A stretch of DNA of 14,370 nucleotides from positions 1 to 14,370 of the forward strand of contig CAJPTB010000009.1 of assembly GCA_905373325.1 (NCBI GenBank). Reading direction: 5' to 3'. A model generated the notes under the pieces. That model was not told the DNA's origin. It did not search any database and worked only from the letters and a program-made list of their open reading frames with translations. Source of the stretch: an uncultured Ancrocorticia sp. GTDB taxonomy: Bacteria > Actinomycetota > Actinomycetes > Actinomycetales > Actinomycetaceae. Positions 14,086-14,370 of the stretch are shown here, piece by piece; the first letter of the stretch is position 1, and each line of letters begins with the position of its first letter. The position numbers were made by a program, and so were the translations under genes.

Positions 14086-14370
14086 TCACTTCGAACGCCG
14101 CCGACGCACGACCCTCAGCGCGAACGCGGCCGTCGCCAAAGCCGTTCCCGTGACCGTTATGGCAATTGTCCGCGCCGTCGATCCGTCCGACGCCTGTCCG
14201 ACTTCTTCCGAGTAACGCACGGTCAGATCGTCGGGTGCGTCCGCAGCCGACGAAGCCGAGCGTGAAACTGCCGGCGCGTTGAGTGCGGGGCTTTCGATCT
14301 CGATGTCCAGGGTCGGAACGTCGCCTTGGCCGACCAGGCTTGAACGGCTTTTCCGCGTGGAATCTGCATC
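14086..14370 (-). CDS. C-terminal part of an exported, membrane-anchored surface protein (5' end outside window)
   Basis: The frame is open from the window edge to TGA at 14088-14086, giving 94 residues. The end has a single hydrophobic helix (TIAITVTGTALATAAFAL) followed by a basic tail VVRRRRSK, the usual stop-transfer end of a Gram-positive surface protein. The part before it is Ser/Ala/Asp-rich. No LPxTG motif is present. Codons from 14330 to the edge are an inverted copy of rskA sequence, so the first ~14 residues of this fragment may not belong to the real gene if the junction is artificial. Function not recognised; convergence with rskA may be incidental. Confidence 0.6.
   Translation of the reverse strand, partial: DADSTRKSRSSLVGQGDVPTLDIEIESPALNAPAVSRSASSAADAPDDLTVRYSEEVGQASDGSTARTIAITVTGTALATAAFALRVVRRRRSK
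14330..14370 (-). repeat. right arm of the 41-bp inverted repeat (window edge)
   Basis: Reverse complement of rskA bases 13827-13867. Here it is read in a different frame by the minus-strand surface-protein fragment. Confidence 0.95.

Overview
The window looks like chromosome from a high-GC Gram-positive actinobacterium. GTG starts are common, and the gene families are typical of that phylum: a DUF2520 protein with panC and panD, lysS, a DipZ/SigK/RskA group, and EspC/EspG/WXG-like type VII secretion partners. I cannot name a genus; an Actinomycetaceae-like organism is my guess. No tRNA, rRNA, CRISPR array or transposase was found.

Layout. (1) 1-594 is the 3' end of a DUF2520 Rossmann-fold protein, which in actinobacteria usually sits directly before panC. 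(2) Here the two are separated by a lower-GC, lysine-rich secreted amidase-domain gene on the minus strand (936-2135). A tiny ORF and a strong hairpin (753-835) lie in the gap. (3) panC (2401-3428) carries a one-base frameshift and a low-complexity insertion, and overlaps panD (3421-3861). (4) 3990-5714, minus strand: a small membrane protein, an LpqN/DcrB-like protein and an EspG-like protein. (5) 6116-8611, plus strand and lower GC: an EspC-like small protein, a WXG-type protein with a double glycine zipper, and a second, diverged LpqN-like/EspG-like pair. Together 4 and 5 look like a type VII secretion substrate/chaperone island without its core machinery. (6) lysS (8785-10326). (7) 10596-14046: a methionine-rich hexapeptide-repeat lipoprotein facing dipZ, followed by sigK-like and rskA-like genes. 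(8) 14086-14370: the C-terminal end of a minus-strand surface protein, running into a 41-nt inverted copy of rskA at the window edge.

How the genes work together. DUF2520, PanC and PanD belong to pantothenate synthesis. DipZ, SigK and RskA mirror the mycobacterial SigK regulon, but a Met-rich lipoprotein occupies the place of the fasciclin lipoproteins Mpt70/Mpt83. The 10902-11065 intergenic region holds two mirror-image SigK-type promoters whose -35 boxes lie in a perfect 10-bp-arm palindrome; this is the clearest regulatory signal in the window. Three genes (panC, lysS, sigK) share a TANNNT box exactly 7 nt before a GTG start, suggesting leaderless mRNAs.

The most system-like novelty is the EspC-like / WXG-glycine-zipper / LpqN-like / EspG-like cassette, a candidate secreted pore-forming effector with its helpers. 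Functions there rest on motif reading by eye and have not been confirmed by profile search.
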